Shown here piece by piece: positions 51,635 to 62,300 of a DNA stretch of 64,000 nucleotides (the first letter of the stretch is position 1; the number at the start of each line of letters is the position of its first letter). Source of the DNA: Antedon mediterranea (lineage: Eukaryota > Echinodermata > Crinoidea > Comatulida > Antedonidae); contig NC_092673.1 in the NCBI RefSeq assembly GCF_964355755.1, positions 1,555,001-1,619,000 of the forward strand, read 5' to 3'. The translations under genes were made by a program, and so were the position numbers. Below the pieces are notes generated by a model. It was not told the origin of the DNA. It made no database searches and saw nothing but the letters and a program-made list of their open reading frames with translations.

Positions 51635-54600
51635 TTGGATTGATATGTGAATTCCGAAATAAACAGGAATGAAAAATCCAATTTTAAATTTCCCATATAA
51701 TTTATGCCTTTGTAGGCCTATATTAGTTGTGAATTGAAGTCTGGCAATTTAACACACTTATTTATAGTTTTAGATATTGTAATGATTACCAACACGTTCC
51801 TATGTACTAACCATTGAATATTTGTTATTACAAGTAAATTTCTAGTCATTACACACACACAATACATATTATACGTTCCAATACAATCTACTATATTAAA
51901 GAAAATTAGGCACCTAATGTGAAAACAAATACTGTATATTATAAGTTCATTCTTGTTTCTCTTTTTATTGTTGAGAATTAGGCCTAGTACAATATCTTAA
52001 TATTCCAAATATCTAATATTCCAAAACAGTCGTAAAGTAGGCTTAGAAATAATTTAGTCTAAACATTCATTGGGAATACGTAGATCTTATTAATAATATT
52101 GCATAATGTGGATGCTCCAACACTATATCAAGCTCCGCCAGACAATTTAAGAATACTAAAGTGATTCCAACAATCTAGCGAAACGTACTATTAATATCGC
52201 CAACGTATAATAATCGGAGCGTGTACTTGATTTACGATGTGTTTTACGCCTGAATTCATTACTCGCACATCTCCCAGAAAATGATTCAGTTCCCGAAGCG
52301 TTGCTAAAATATAAATAATGAAGTACACTACGACATTTTCGCGCCGCCACGGCGTTTCTTGATTATTGGCACGAGTGAGCCCGAAGCTTCTTCGTACTGT
52401 GAAAACCATACTATAATATATAGCAATTACTTCACGAGTGAGCACGATGCATCTTCGTACTGAACTCCATACTATAATATATAGCAATTATTTTACGAGT
52501 GAGCCCGAAGCATCTTCGGACTGTGAACGCCATACTATAAAATATAGCAATTATTTCACGAGTGAGCCCGAAGCATCTTCGTTCTGTGAACGCCATACTA
52601 TAATATATAGTAATTACTTCACGAGTGAGCACGATGCATCTTCGTACTGAACTCCATACTATAATATATAGCAATTATTTTACGAGTGAGCCCGAAGCAT
52701 CTTCGGACTGTGAACGCCATACTATAAAATATAGCAATTATTTCACGAGTGAGCCCGAAGCATCTTCGTTCTGTGAACGCCATACTATAATATATATCAA
52801 TTATTTCACGAGTGAGCCCGAAGTATCTTCGTACTGTGAACAACGATTATGAATTATTTCACGAGTGAGACCGAAGCATCTTCGTACTAGACTGTGAACA
52901 ATAATTATGAATTATTTCACAAGTGAGACCGAAGCATCTTCGTACTGTGAACAACAATTATGAATTATTTCATGAGTGAGCCTGATGCATCTTCGTACTG
53001 AACTCCATACTATAATATATAGCAATTATTGTACGAGTGAGCCCGAAGCATCTTCGGACTGTGAACACCATACTATAAAATATAGCAATTATTTCACGAG
53101 TGAGCCCGAAACATCTTCGTTCTGTGAACGCCATACTATAATATATAGCAATTATTTCACGAGTGAGCCCGAAGCATCTTCGTACTGTTAACAACGATTA
53201 TGAATATTTCACGAATGAGCCCGAAGCATCTTCGTACTGTGAATTATGAATTATTTTACGAGTGAGCCCGAAGCATCTTCGTACTGTGAATAACAATTAT
53301 GAATTATTTCACAAGTGAGACCGAAGCATCTTCGTACTGTGAACAACAATTATGAATTATTTCACGAGTGAGCCCGAAGCATCTTCGTACTGTGAACGCC
53401 ATATACTATAATATATACAAATGATTTCTCTATGTTTATCACTTACGACCCTGTGGACTTTTAAAATCCGCAATGACTTGCGTTGCGCTTACGCCTTGCG
53501 CTGCGTTATAGTGGAAACCAAGTGCGTCTAGTTGGATCAAAGAATTGACAAATAAATAACAACGCGTGGGTCATCGGGACTGCTTGTATTGGTCAACTCA
53601 CTTCCGTTGCGTCGTCTTAGTGGGAACGAAGCTTACGCATAGGCATACAATGTAGTCAAACTTTTCAATTTAATAAAACTACAATAAACGTTTACAGTAC
53701 GTATTAATGCATCTTTGAAGAGGTATTCTAACAACTTGTTGGAATACATTTTTAATGGCATTTACAATCAATATTTAAAAGCAACTGGTCTCATAATATC
53801 CACTGCATGTATTATGTAAACCACAGCTCCGTAATAATTGTATGCGTAATTTCAATGTTAATCTCACTTTTTCTATTTAATGTTATGCTTACCGTTTAGT
53901 TTAATTGTTTTTTAACAGTAAAGCATTTTATAAATTATGTATTATGTAAAGGTCTTAAAATGTATTGTGGTATATGTGTATATTATTTGTTTGGTATTAT
54001 CGGAATACTATACACATTTCTGTCGTGGTATGGTAGACTCACCTCCATTATTATAATTACACATAGGTTGTATTCTAAGTACGTCACTAAGTACTGACTA
54101 TCAGGGTTAATCGGTGTCTTTATGTCTATTAAATGGTTGTAACGCTACTTTGTTGTATTTAGCGCTACACAATACACACAGTGAAAGCGTTAGTTAAATA
54201 AAAAACCTATTTCATTCCGAAAAATAAAAAAAATAGGCTTATGTGTTGGGTAAAAAGTTATTATTTCTATCAATAAATCATTCAAATAACGTGGTACTTA
54301 AACTCTGTCAACAAAATGTGATGTGCCCAAAAATTATAGCAATATACCCAAATATGTTAGTAATATGACATGTCCATTACATCACATTTTTTGTCACATA
54401 AAGTTTGATAGTGTCGACAGAGCTTTAAATATGCACACAAACGAAATGAGGCCACAGCATTTCATCATGTTAAAAAACTACAAGAAACGACAAGACAATG
54501 ATATAAAATGAACATACACTGTCCGGTGTACCCATGTCCGTTTCGGGGTTTCCCCACGCACACCATGTGATCAAAGCCACTACGCCGGCGACCAGAAGCA

Positions 54601-54673
54601 ACGAACCGACGAGGAAGTGCGCGCGTGATGGCATGACTACACGCGGCTCTCCTCCCGTCTCTATCTTCTCCAT
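45453..54673 (-). CDS. ENTPD: Ectonucleoside triphosphate diphosphohydrolase (CD39 type)
   Basis: Nine coding exons give 510 aa, the length of human CD39: 54673-54518, 50613-50493, 50018-49883, 49100-48932, 48680-48432, 47593-47318, 46848-46738, 46337-46212, 45641-45453. It hydrolyses extracellular ATP and ADP to AMP at the cell surface. Apyrase conserved regions: ACR1 DAGSTGTR (58-65), ACR2 GATAGMR (129-135), ACR3 GDEEGISGW (174-182, catalytic Glu probably 177), ACR4 GALDLGGASMQ (216-226), ACR5 FSGFFYAVSG (371 on). Membrane segments lie near residues 21-41 and 483-505, so both ends are cytosolic. N-glycosylation sequons (NGT, NAT, NET) occur in the ectodomain. It belongs to the ENTPD1/2/3/8 group; which one cannot be assigned. 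A paralogue lies upstream at 59-64 kb. Confidence 0.96.
45789..45962. mobile_element. Family B MITE, copy 1 (ENTPD intron)
   Basis: GTGGTTCATACTAG... to TAGTATAGTGGGAACCAAAC; inner GTGCTTCAAACATCGCACG shared with copy 3. Diverged. Confidence 0.65.
46212..46337 (-). CDS. ENTPD: ENTPD penultimate exon
   Basis: 42 codons: VKDITKVEYVKSYCFNINYV then FTEENWNIKFVKK. It aligns with the equivalent exon of the neighbouring paralogue at 63191-63319. Confidence 0.93.
46483..46590 (+). mobile_element. Family A MITE, copy 8 (ENTPD intron)
   Basis: AAGCTCCGTCTACAC...GCCCAAATAATGGTAGCG, TGACGTCATCGTGTCCAT, ending GTAAGACAGCGCTTT. Diverged. Confidence 0.7.
46594..46632. repeat. Dispersed repeat fragment shared with 44636
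   Basis: Second copy of the GAGAATGTTCCATTATCCAA block, again directly after a family A element. Confidence 0.55.
46738..46848 (-). CDS. ENTPD: ENTPD exon with ACR5
   Basis: 37 codons: AFSGFFYAVSGTGLG through LSFCQKNWND. Acceptor TTCGCAG, donor GTAAGT. Confidence 0.93.
46959..47080. mobile_element. Family B MITE, copy 2, truncated (ENTPD intron)
   Basis: AAAGCTTGGTTTCCACGATA start, ATCAATCACAAGCGACAG and CGGATTATCATCATG inside, ending near GACCAATCTTAAGC where copy 3 begins. Confidence 0.65.
47083..47278. mobile_element. Family B MITE, copy 3 (ENTPD intron)
   Basis: Best copy: AAGCTTGGTTCCCACTAGCG at the left and CGCTAGTGGGAACCAAGCTT at the right form a perfect 20-bp inverted repeat, followed inward by repeated GACGCAACG/CGTTGCGTC. 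Ends 40 bp from an ENTPD exon. Confidence 0.85.
47318..47593 (-). CDS. ENTPD: ENTPD exon with cysteine-rich lobe
   Basis: 92 codons, beginning DAGFAKVVHDPCGHAGF and ending PAPYGNFM. The DPC, LPCT, EC, RC and SC cysteines fit the conserved disulphides of cell-surface ENTPDs. Confidence 0.94.
47676..48077. repeat. 27-bp minisatellite, about 15 copies (ENTPD intron)
   Basis: Unit CCCCACGTACCTCAGGAGGG plus GTGAAGA, in TCAGG/CCAGG variants. GC-rich in an AT-rich region; open in both directions because 27 is divisible by 3. Confidence 0.95.
48432..48680 (-). CDS. ENTPD: ENTPD exon with ACR4
   Basis: 83 codons containing TIGALDLGGASMQISFIPEN, then LRLYGVNYSVYSMSYLCYG, equivalent to FRLYGKDYNVYTHSFLCYG in CD39. 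Acceptor ATTTCAG, donor GTAAGT. Confidence 0.96.
48932..49100 (-). CDS. ENTPD: ENTPD exon with ACR3 and catalytic Glu
   Basis: Acceptor CTCCTGCAG. Encodes KFDFRNDNDARIIDGDEEGI then SGWISTNYIMKTLEE, matching [21 protein letters not shown] of CD39. Confidence 0.95.
49739..49811. repeat. 17-bp tandem repeat, 4 copies
   Basis: Unit GTGATTATGATGACGTA in an ENTPD intron. Confidence 0.85.
49883..50018 (-). CDS. ENTPD: ENTPD exon with ACR2
   Basis: Encodes ALSTFDTHPEDAGSALETCV and RAFLGATAGMRIV; donor GTAAGT, phase 2. Confidence 0.94.
50239..50388. mobile_element. Family B MITE, copy 4 (ENTPD intron)
   Basis: GGTTCCCACTAGAGACGCAA and TTGCGTCTCTAGTGGGAACC ends; inner CCAATCACAAGCG and GTGATTGGTCA. 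Complete except the outermost bases. Confidence 0.82.
50395..50480. mobile_element. Family B-like short element, copy 5 (ENTPD intron)
   Basis: GCAACACAAGGGCGTACGCA ... CTTACGCCCTTGTGGGAAGC with inverted repeat around CACAAGGGCGTA; shares the GGGAANCAAGCTTTAAA end. Its right edge is 12 bases from the splice donor of the ACR1 exon. Confidence 0.6.
50493..50613 (-). CDS. ENTPD: ENTPD exon with ACR1
   Basis: YGVVFDAGSTGTRLYVYRWP is the ATP-phosphate-binding ACR1. Acceptor TATGTATAG, donor GTAAGT. A family B MITE copy ends about a dozen bases from the donor. Confidence 0.96.
51593..51636. repeat. (ATT)n microsatellite
   Basis: About 14 uninterrupted ATT triplets in the long ENTPD intron. Confidence 0.97.
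52369..53420. repeat. Array of about 62-bp units with a 3-unit higher-order pattern
   Basis: Units share ACGAGTGAGCCCGAAGCATC then TTCGTACTGTGAAC. Three variants (GCACGATGC; TTCGGACTG; TTCGTTCTG) follow in the same order at 52432, 52619 and 52970, a period of about 186 bp. Shorter units of about 50-55 bp fill the rest. In ENTPD intron. Confidence 0.9.
53474..53634. mobile_element. Family B MITE, copy 6 (ENTPD intron)
   Basis: GCGTTATAGTGGAAACCAAG and CGTCTTAGTGGGAACGAAGC plus TTGGTCAACTCACTTCCGTT; rearranged. Confidence 0.6.
54302..54427 (+). mobile_element. Family A MITE, copy 9 (ENTPD intron)
   Basis: AACTCTGTCAACAAAATGTG at left; GTTTGATAGTGTCGACAGAG at right; one complete and one decayed CCCAAA(T/A)AT unit. 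About 90 bp from the first ENTPD coding exon. Confidence 0.75.
54518..54673 (-). CDS. ENTPD: ENTPD coding exon 1: cytosolic tail and first membrane segment
   Basis: MEKIETGGEPRVVMPSRAHF then FLVGSLLLVAGVVALITWCA. An acceptor (TTGACAG) lies 10 bases before the ATG, so a 5' UTR intron is likely. Donor GTATGT, phase 0. Confidence 0.9.
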
Positions 54674-55361
54674 GGTGAAAACCCTGTCAAAATGTAAAAC
54701 AATTATTTAAATTACTGTAATAACTAATAGAGAGTTCATCATTACAAAGTATTTTAGACGAACGGTCAAAATGGCCGAGCAAAATAATAACACGAATTCC
54801 ATTGGTAACTGGAGAGTCCAGATAGTAATTGAACAATCAATATATACAAATAATCAAGCCGATTCATGATGGATTATAACAATGAAATATATTAGTCGAT
54901 TAAAAATGAGTTTCATTAGGCTATACCACAGGTGAGCATTTGCTAACACAAGATAACACACCTCCGGTAGGCCTACGTCTAAAGACAACACTTTGTAAAG
55001 GCAAGAAACTACTAATTTATAATACAACAAGCATTAGGAATACATCTTCTATTTTATACATGATAAAAGTACTTAGGTATCATACCATTTAACCATTTTT
55101 CTAACTGTGAATGCAACTAACAGAGATGCAAATGAACACCGAAATGAAACACTGTCGATTTGGCAACATACAAATGGCTATTCTAGAATGTATGACGAAC
55201 ATCGTAATAAGCGTCACCTGCTTTTTATTCAAATTAGTTGAATACCGCGGTGCACGTGACTTGCTAACTCAAGCGTTAGGAGGTAGGTTTACGTCTAAAC
55301 ATAGGTAGGCCTATTATAGTCAAGGTAAACCTAATGTTCGTAGCATATAGCATCTTAATCC

Positions 55362-55517
55362 CTGTCTACACTATCAAACTAGTTTGACAAAAAAGTGTGA
55401 TGTCCCTAAATATGGCAGTGATATGCCCAAATATGGTAGTGATAAGACATCAACATGTCCATATGGGCACATTACATTTCTTTGTCACATAAAGTTTGAT
55501 AGTGCAGGACAGATCTT
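55362..55517 (+). mobile_element. Family A MITE, copy 10
   Basis: CCCTGTCTACACTATCAAAC at left and GTTTGATAGTGCAGGACAGA at right; two internal CCC(T/A)AAATATGG units. Confidence 0.78.
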
Positions 55518-55839
55518 TACATTGTATAAATTATAAATATTAAACAGTTTAAGCAGTAATGAGAGGCAAACAAGCAACGCTTCCAGCCTCTAAACCCAAG
55601 CAAACCCAAGTAAGTAAGTATACCCTTTGTGCACCTAGTTACCGTAAGTAGTTCAGATATGGAATTAATTAAACAATCATATATAGTCTAGTTAAGAAAT
55701 GCGTATACAGGTTTTAAAATGATTTATGATATTGGATATGATAATTGCGATGATTATCACGTTGAACAATTTTTATAGTTTTTCAAAAGTAAAATTTTAA
55801 TTGTCACCCAATCTTAGTGATAACTTGCACACCAGGTTG

Positions 55840-56200
55840 ATGAACATGGTATTTGTCTATCTAACACTATTAAGCTGTCGGAGCTTAAATTGGCAAGTGA
55901 AGAAGAAATTAATATCATTATTAAATGCTCATCTTCTAAAACTTGTGTACCCGATCCTATACCCACAGCTTTTATAAAATCTAGTCCTGGAATCTTCATT
56001 CCTGTATAACTCGAATTGTAAGTAACACCACAATGAAGGGATGTTTTCCTGATACTCGAAAGGTTGCACATATCCAGATGTTCTACAAAATTATAGGCCT
56101 ATTTCAAACCTAAATTTTCTTTCTAAAATTGTTGAAAAAAAATGTTTCAATCATGAATCAACATAACGTTGTTGATATTCCTCAATATTGGAATGACTAT
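55840..56200 (+). pseudogene. Decayed non-LTR retrotransposon reverse transcriptase fragment
   Basis: The plus strand shows KTCVPDPIPTAFIKS, then a stop, frame breaks, and NYRPISNLNFLSKIVEK. These are the DP-[IV]-P and NYRPISNL signatures that open the RT domain of CR1/Jockey/L2-type LINEs. Several stops and shifts make it inactive. Only about 360 bp remain. Confidence 0.8.
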
Positions 56201-56520
56201 AATAGCATTAAGACGATATAACGCAAACATAAAAATAATAATTATGACGATAATGATAACAAAATATAAGTTACCTTTATATATTTCTTGCAGCACCGGT
56301 TATATCCACGTTATAATAGTTATAATATTCTCTTAAACATTCTTGCTTGCAAAGACTAAGTACAGGTCTAAATTATTTTCTTTCATGGGCAAACGATGTA
56401 ATCCTAATATTTACAAATCCTGTAAAAGTTAACAACCAATTAGTGTAAATATAATCCGCTTATCAAAATAAATTGTACGATGCTGCTAGCTCTGGGTTAC
56501 ACTGCAGCAGTAATACTCAC

Positions 56521-56620
56521 CGTTTGGACTCAGACTCGAAGTCAAATGAGCAAATCCGTGGCGAATTCTGCCGCCCATTTCTACAGCATCACTAGCATTT
56601 AATATTCTCATTCATGATTC
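56521..56620 (-). promoter_or_regulatory. Candidate non-coding first exon of ENTPD
   Basis: A strong donor (CAAACG|GTGAGT, GT at 56519-56520) on the minus strand could splice to the acceptor 10 bases before the ENTPD ATG (54684-54685). The block is less AT-rich than its surroundings, and a TATA-like ATAATATAATA stretch lies near 56670. The 3' border is defined by the donor; the upper border is a guess. Without transcript data this is only a plausible 5' UTR exon. Confidence 0.35.
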
Positions 56621-57260
56621 GTCGAACTATTCATTAACGTCAGCACGCTTTGATGGTGTTTCTGCTGTATTATATTATTAAGTTGATTTTTCACCGTAGG
56701 CTCCAGTTGAATACGGAGTTCAACACAAACTTCAGACTCTTATGAATTTAACTGTAGTATTTTAATGTAAAGATATTTTTCCCTTGGGTAAGGTACACGG
56801 TAAATTAGTCAAATATATTGAATCATCCCATGAAAGTGATCGGTTTAGAAGACCAATAACACATTGTAAAAAAGATGAGAATTATTAAACTCTTAGTTAG
56901 GAGTACAGTACACGAAATATCATGTAAATAAAAGTGGGACAAATTTATCAGGACGACGTGTACGCACGAGTCGTACACTGAACTACGTCCACAATTTCTC
57001 GGAAAATTGTACAATTTTAACATTTTATATTTATTTCTAAACTTTAAGGACTGGGAGAATATCGCCTGGTAAATATTGTGAATCATCTCTCGGACATAGG
57101 GAAAGGACCCAGTCAGTTGTGACTCATCCTTCTTTCTCCTTCCCAAATATACATAGGCCTATACGTATTTTCAGAACAAAGGTTGCAATTTTAAGATTTT
57201 TTATTTATTTCATAATTGAAATGTAAAACCGGTGTATGATATACTTTATTGAATCATATC

Positions 57261-57753
57261 TCAGACATGAATAGGGAGTACGATCGGTTGGACCTAGCCA
57301 CACCCACTCCACCCCTCAGACATGGATAGGGAGTACGATCGGTTGGACCTAGCCACACCCACTCCACCCCTCAGACATGGATAGGGAGTACGATCGGTTG
57401 GACCTAGCCACACCCACTCCACCCCTCAGACATGGATAGGGAGTACGATCGGTTGGACCTAGCCACACCCACTCCACCCCTCAGACATGGATAGGGAGTA
57501 CGATCGGTTGGACCTAGCCACACCCACTCCACCCCTCAGACATGGATAGGGAGTACGATCGGTTGGACCTAGCCACACCCACTCCACCCCTCAGACATGG
57601 ATAGGGAGTACGATCGGTTGGACCTAGCCACACCCACTCCACCCCTCAGACATGGATAGGGAGTACGATCGGTTGGACCTAGCCACACCCACTCCACCCC
57701 TCAGACATGGATAGGGAGTACGATCGGTTGGACCTAGCCACACCCACTCCACC
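57261..57753. repeat. 56-bp tandem repeat, 8.8 nearly identical copies
   Basis: Unit begins CTCAGACATGGATAGGGAGT and contains CCACACCCACTCCACCCC; only the first copy differs visibly (one base). Homogeneity implies recent expansion. Confidence 0.96.
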
Positions 57754-58187
57754 CTCCATCGTCACTTTCTCCCTCCTCCAATGTACACGTCACGGCCGAG
57801 TTAAGTATACGAGAAGCAGCCAAAGTAATATATCATTCTGCAGTATATTATATAACATCATGCTCAATTCATTAGCCTTATACATTTTGTGAAGACGCGG
57901 TGTTTCTTTCAAAAGAAACTAAGTCAATTTGTTCTAAGTGAACTGTATTGATGCTAAAAAAAAGGTTGACGAACCTCTCACCTTAATAAGAAAACACAAT
58001 ACATGAAACAAACACATTATGTTTACCGACTGACAAAATCGTGTGTAAGCTACTATAGTAATATTATTTGTCTGAAGATTTAGTTTATTACTAATACGGC
58101 AATATAAACAGAAAGCCCCCGTCTTCGTATGAGTATACTAGTAGTAGGCACTGTACACTATTTTCAGCCCGGAAATGTTAGAAAGCG

Positions 58188-58334
58188 TAGTTTCCACTTA
58201 AACGCAATGACGTAGAAGCAATGCAATTGAAGTCACCAATCACAAGCTCGGATGATTCATGCATCGTGATTGGTCAAATTTCTTGAGGCGCGCTTACGTC
58301 CTTACGTTGAGTGTAAATGGGAACCAAGCTTTAA
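58188..58334. mobile_element. Family B MITE, copy 7
   Basis: GTAGTTTCCACTTAAACGCA left, AATGGGAACCAAGCTTTAAA right, and the CCAATCACAAGC...GTGATTGGTCA inverted pair inside. Confidence 0.75.
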
Positions 58335-58396
58335 AACACGGGACCGATTTTAGCTTAGTTTCTATGATTTCGTCTCCTCTGCAGAAATACTTGTAA

Positions 58397-58509
58397 AGCT
58401 CTGTCGACACTATCAAACTTTTATGTGATAGTGATATCGCTACCATATTTAGGCATATCACTACCATATTTCGGCACATCACATTTTTTATAGTGTAGAC
58501 AGAGCTTTA
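58397..58509 (-). mobile_element. Family A MITE, copy 11
   Basis: Left AAAGCTCTGTCGACACTATC, right ATAGTGTAGACAGAGCTTT, flanked by TA on both sides, which suggests a TA target site. Confidence 0.82.
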
Positions 58510-58733
58510 TACAGATATTAATCTTTAAAAAACACATTAAAATTAGAAGCACTTTTAATTTAAAAATATACATCTTAAACAGATTATAATAAACACATAG
58601 AATGATTGGTAAAAATAAACATTAAATAATACAAACAAACTAATTATGCTCTATTAATATATAGTATAGATAATATAGTAAACTATAATTCTCTATGATT
58701 AACATTATTAATTACTTTCTGTGTATATAAGTA

Positions 58734-58764
58734 CATATAAGTACATATAAGTACATATAAGTAC
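58734..58764. repeat. 10-bp tandem repeat, 3-4 copies
   Basis: Unit AAGTACATAT, downstream of the ENTPD paralogue stop. Confidence 0.85.
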
Positions 58765-59136
58765 AATTTTAAGAAAACTTAGCCTACATATAAAGTGCCA
58801 AATAGTAAAATTCATTATTGATATTTTTAAGGTTTGTCTCATTTGGTAAATATATGTATTACAGTGTTAGCACCTCTTGTGATCAACATTTAAACCTACC
58901 CTTTGTATTTCAACTTTCATTACAAACATTATATTCATAAAACTATACATTAATATTGCATTCTATCCTAATGTAAGAAGATGTCCATAAGTATTACAAG
59001 CTCCAATAATTATTAGGAATCCCATCAAAAACTATCCTTTACATTTAGTACTGAAGATAACATTGTTCTAAAATCTGAACATTGTGTTCTGTGGTCTTTA
59101 ATTAAAGTTCAGACTTTTAAAATTAAATATTTCAGT

Positions 59137-59355
59137 TTAAATTGACACGTACATTGCTTGTTGGCGTCGTCTCTTATATCTACGGCGAGCAGCAAGTATT
59201 AACATGATTGTACCCAAAAACAGCAAAACACAATAAACGCCAAGCAGACCGTAGTACACGGGTTCATGTATCAAAATAGAGGGCAACTCTGATGGAATAC
59301 CATTGGTGGCGTTCACCATGTAACCTAGCGACCAGCCTACGTTTGTGCCTTCGAT
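59137..59355 (-). CDS. ENTPD: ENTPD paralogue last exon and stop
   Basis: 73 codons including TAA; acceptor TTTACAG. The GWSLGYM motif precedes the second membrane helix and a tail rich in Arg/Lys. A TATA-rich AT stretch with possible polyadenylation hexamers follows toward 58.6 kb. Confidence 0.93.
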   Translation of the reverse strand: MEGTNVGWSLGYMVNATNGIPSELPSILIHEPVYYGLLGVYCVLLFLGTIMLILAARRRYKRRRQQAMYVSI

Positions 59356-62300
59356 CTGTAAATTAAATGAATATTAGTATTTATATAATTAAATTTAATT
59401 AGCATTCAATTTTAGATTCATCTAAACCTATATCACAATGGTTAAAGGTTTTTAATTAATCATAGTCATTATTAAGATGATCATATTCGTTGTGATTAGA
59501 ATCACATCATAACCCTATTCAATGTGATTAGAATCACATTATAATCACATTCAATGTGATCAGAATCACATCATAATCATATTCAATGTGTTTAGAATCA
59601 CATTATAATCACATTCAATTTGAGCAGAATCACATCATAATCATATTAAATGTAATCAGAATCACATCATAATCACATTGAATGTGATTAGAATCACATT
59701 GAATGTGATTAGAATCACATCATAATCATATTCAATGTGATTAGAATCACATTATAATCATATTCAATCTGATCAGAATCACATCATAATCATATTCAAT
59801 GTGATTAGAATCACATCATAATCACATTCAATGTGATTAGAATCACATCATAATCACATCATAATCATATTCAATGTAATCAGAATCACATCATAATCAC
59901 ATTCAATGTAATCAAAATCACATCATAATCATATTCAATGTGATCAGAATCACATCATAGTCATATTCAATGTGATCAGAATCACATCATAATCACATTT
60001 AATGTGATTAGAATCACACATCATTATGAACCATATCATGTAGTAGGTATCGATTAAACTCTTTTAGTGCAAGTATAAATATTTATGAGATACTATGTAT
60101 CATAATTACTTAAAATACTTTGAAATAAGAATGCTTTGAAATCAATATTAAGCACCTTATTGTTGAGTTGATTAATAATGCATGAAAGTTAAAAGTGAAA
60201 TCCCTCAGGATTACAAGGAAGGCAGTAAATGCCATCAGATACAAATCAAATGCATATTTTAATTGATTCTATTCAAGTGACTGTTCACTGCACAATTATA
60301 TTCTATTAGATATTTTACAATTTGACTGATCAAGCTTGCTCCCCACTTGGATGTAATGACGTAGGCCGAATGCAAGTGAGTTGATACAGGATAGCTCATT
60401 ACAAGTAATAATTGCACTATAAAGTCAATTAGTAAACATTCATTATTATTTTCATTGGTAGGCCTATACAACTCAAAATGTTTAAGAATTGATTCCATAT
60501 TTATTATTATTTTTATTAAATGAGAATTAAGGACCACACCTTCTGTTAAAAACTTTAAAATGCTCACTCTTCTATGGTTCCTGAACCAAAACCTTTGCCC
60601 AACCTCTCCCTATTGTATGCATATATATTTTGGATATATATTTCATATTTTATTTGTGGTGTTTGTCAGTTCTTATTTTTTGTAATTGTATATTTTAAGA
60701 CATGTTAACATTGTACTCTCTGTACAGTGCACTATTTCCTCTTGAATGGTTGAAGGAAACATGCAAGAGTCAGCAATGACAGACAATGATTGAGGTATAT
60801 AGTCATGGCAACCTAACATTAAAGTATGTACAAATTATATAGACTTCATTTATCTTGTTGTCAATTATTGCAATGTTTGTAAGGCCTAATTATAGACATA
60901 CCATTTTTATTTGTATGGTGAGTGCCAAGTTGTGTAAAAGCTCTAGAGTTTTTCTAGGTACTGTGAAATACCACTAAACTTATGGAATTCAAAGCACTAT
61001 CAAACTAGTTTCACAAAAAAGTGTGATGTGCCCAAATATGGTAGTGATATGACATCATTATGTCCACATATGGGCCAATCACATTTTGTTGTCACATAAA
61101 GTTTGATAGTGTGGACAGAGCTTAACAGTAGAATGATAAATGTGAATTTCAAAATTTCATTTGATAATTCAAGCAAATCAGATTTGGATATTACTGATAG
61201 CATTACTGTATGTTTCACCAAATATTATACATTTTGCAATGATTTAGTGTTCATAAGTTCACACAGTCACAACCACCTAATGAAATATGAGTTTCATTAA
61301 TTAATGATTTCTAGCCGTAAACCAGAAATCAATTAATAAATGTTTGTGTCGGTATATCACAATTCATTCTCACCTGTTCTCAAAAAGGAAAAGGATGATC
61401 ATGTGGCGGATATTGAATTTATGCAAATTATAAAATTTATATATATTGTAGAGAGATGTTTAATCACAGACATTTAAATGTACAAATTTAAAATTCAATG
61501 TTGTAATATGTAGATTGTGGCTTGATAGGTCACACATTTATTCATGTTATTCAGGACTTTTGTGAAACGAACAAGGGGGAATACATATATGTTTTAACAC
61601 TAAAGCCACCCACTATCCAGGGGACTTTATTAAGGGTCTCCAAGGTGTCCACTTATAAGAAGGGGTTAAGAAAGGGAGTTTTTTTTTATCAGTCAGAATA
61701 TGAAAATTGGCCTATATAACTAGAATATGAAATATTCCACAATTGAGAACACCAGCTTCAATCTAAATGAAATACATGTTGTAGGTGGCAATCAGAAATA
61801 AAACAATTATCACAGCATCCATCAAAAAACGTGTATGAGAAATACAATTCATATTTTATAAAACAAATTTTACAAAAATTGACATAAATTTCGGACTAGA
61901 ACCAAGGATTTTGAAACATCCTACAGCGCCACTAAAAATTATAAAGCAAGTCACTAAGTGAAGTTATGTTTGTCAGAGACACTAGTAGTAGATAGTGTAG
62001 CTGGTAATAATATAGGTTAACCACAGTAGTATGTTGATTTGACTTTTATTAAGCAATTTGAACAAATTCTGCTGATTGGCTGAATCTTTATGGTCATTTT
62101 TAACATTTAACATTAACGCATTTCACAAGCCAACACAGAAAGCATTATCTGTCCGCGTAATAAAAAATAATACCGATAATGTACATAATTTATTTCATGT
62201 ACCATCGTTTAATAAAGTAGGGTTCAACTATAATTATGAATTGTCCTAGTTGCCAGGTATACCAATTCACGTATTAAGTTCCAAACCCTATAAGCAATGC

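Larger units (their letters stand above)
50614..54517 (-). other. First coding intron of ENTPD
   Basis: 3.9 kb holding an (ATT)n run, the 62-bp-unit array, a family B copy and family A copy 9. No further exon seen; the exons on either side join in phase 0. Confidence 0.8.

Noticed and set aside
52156-53194. Several similar frames of 64-98 codons on both strands
   Set aside because: They follow the 62-bp repeat array and have no start context or splice signals.
55814-56071. 85-codon minus-strand frame
   Set aside because: It is the antisense of the decayed reverse transcriptase fragment on the plus strand.
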